From NCBI GenBank assembly GCA_014379925.1, contig JACMKY010000406.1, positions 1 to 5,967 on the forward strand: a stretch of 5,967 bases of DNA, read 5' to 3'. The translations under genes and the position numbers were made by a program. Shown one piece after another: positions 5,741-5,967 of the stretch. Under the pieces are notes generated by a model. The model did not search any database. It was not told the DNA's origin and was given only the letters and a program-made list of their open reading frames with translations. Position 1 is the first letter of the stretch. Each line of letters starts with the position of its first letter. This DNA comes from Cytophagales bacterium. Lineage in GTDB: Bacteria > Bacteroidota > Bacteroidia > Cytophagales > ES-bin-26.

Positions 5741-5967
5741 GGCGTCAAAAATTGTTGCTGTTTTTCAACCTGATAAGTCGTAAGTCGTGCAAGGTACGAT
5801 TGACCAGCCGTTTAAACAGAAAGCGTCGATTTAAAGCTCTGAAAAATAACGTTTTGTAGTACACTCACGGCCGCTTATTATCCATTGTTAGGTCGGGTAA
5901 TTTTTTCGTATTTGTCGTGAATAGTCAACATTAATAACCCAAATGTGATGGCCGAAACAATCAACAC
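5741..5967. other. Non-coding, AT-richer intergenic region upstream of the moeB-like gene
   Basis: No credible gene of useful length is visible on either strand. It holds the leader of the minus-strand moeB-like gene, for which I see no clear promoter box, and a heptamer TAAGTCG repeated in tandem (5774-5787). A plus-strand gene may begin at ATG 5948 (M-A-E-T-I-N, running off the window), but six codons are too few to judge. A poor promoter candidate for it is TTG at 5885-5887, then 19 bases, then CGTATTTG at 5907-5914, which has only the TTTG half of the consensus. Confidence 0.5.
5774..5788. repeat. Two tandem copies of heptamer TAAGTCG
   Basis: TAAGTCG occurs at 5774-5780 and 5781-5787, followed by the T of a partial third unit. 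It lies about 35 bases upstream of the moeB-like start. The unit length matches the ATTCGTC tandem pair at 3594-3607. With only two copies this could be chance. Confidence 0.4.

Overview
The window looks like an ordinary chromosomal stretch of a GC-rich member of the Bacteroidota, most likely Cytophagales (Spirosoma- or Larkinella-like). Three things point there. The sensor kinase and LytTR regulator are paired in the compact four-helix form common in that phylum. Gene starts have A-rich leaders rather than Shine-Dalgarno sequences. One good match to the Bacteroidota promoter element TAnnTTTG lies just ahead of the kinase. The lineage call is an inference from protein style and signals, not from a database search.

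Layout from left to right: the 3' end of moaA (plus strand, cut by the window edge) converges on a two-gene minus-strand operon. That operon is a LytS/YehU-type membrane histidine kinase followed, with an ATGA stop/start overlap, by a LytTR-type response regulator. Divergent from the kinase, across a 270-base gap, is a plus-strand lipoprotein of unknown function. An 85-base gap with a heptamer-built inverted repeat separates it from a plus-strand integral-membrane fatty acid hydroxylase / sterol desaturase family enzyme. That gene converges, across about 120 bases holding a nested inverted repeat, on a minus-strand MoeB/ThiF-type adenylyltransferase fused to a rhodanese domain. The last 227 bases are AT-richer and non-coding, and a new plus-strand gene may begin in the final 20 bases.

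Functionally, the two ends both fit molybdenum cofactor synthesis. MoaA carries out the first step. The MoeB-like E1 enzyme would activate the small subunit of molybdopterin synthase, and its rhodanese domain could supply the sulfur. They are separated by four genes with no evident link to the cofactor. The kinase/regulator pair is a complete phosphorelay with an unknown signal. The lipoprotein is its divergent neighbour and might share control with it, but nothing in the sequence proves that. I found no tRNA, rRNA, CRISPR array, transposase or phage gene, and no convincing new defence or mobile system. The most interesting items are the duplicated DFGxxxC motif in the lipoprotein, the lost zinc-binding cysteines in the MoeB-like protein, and the structured intergenic repeats.
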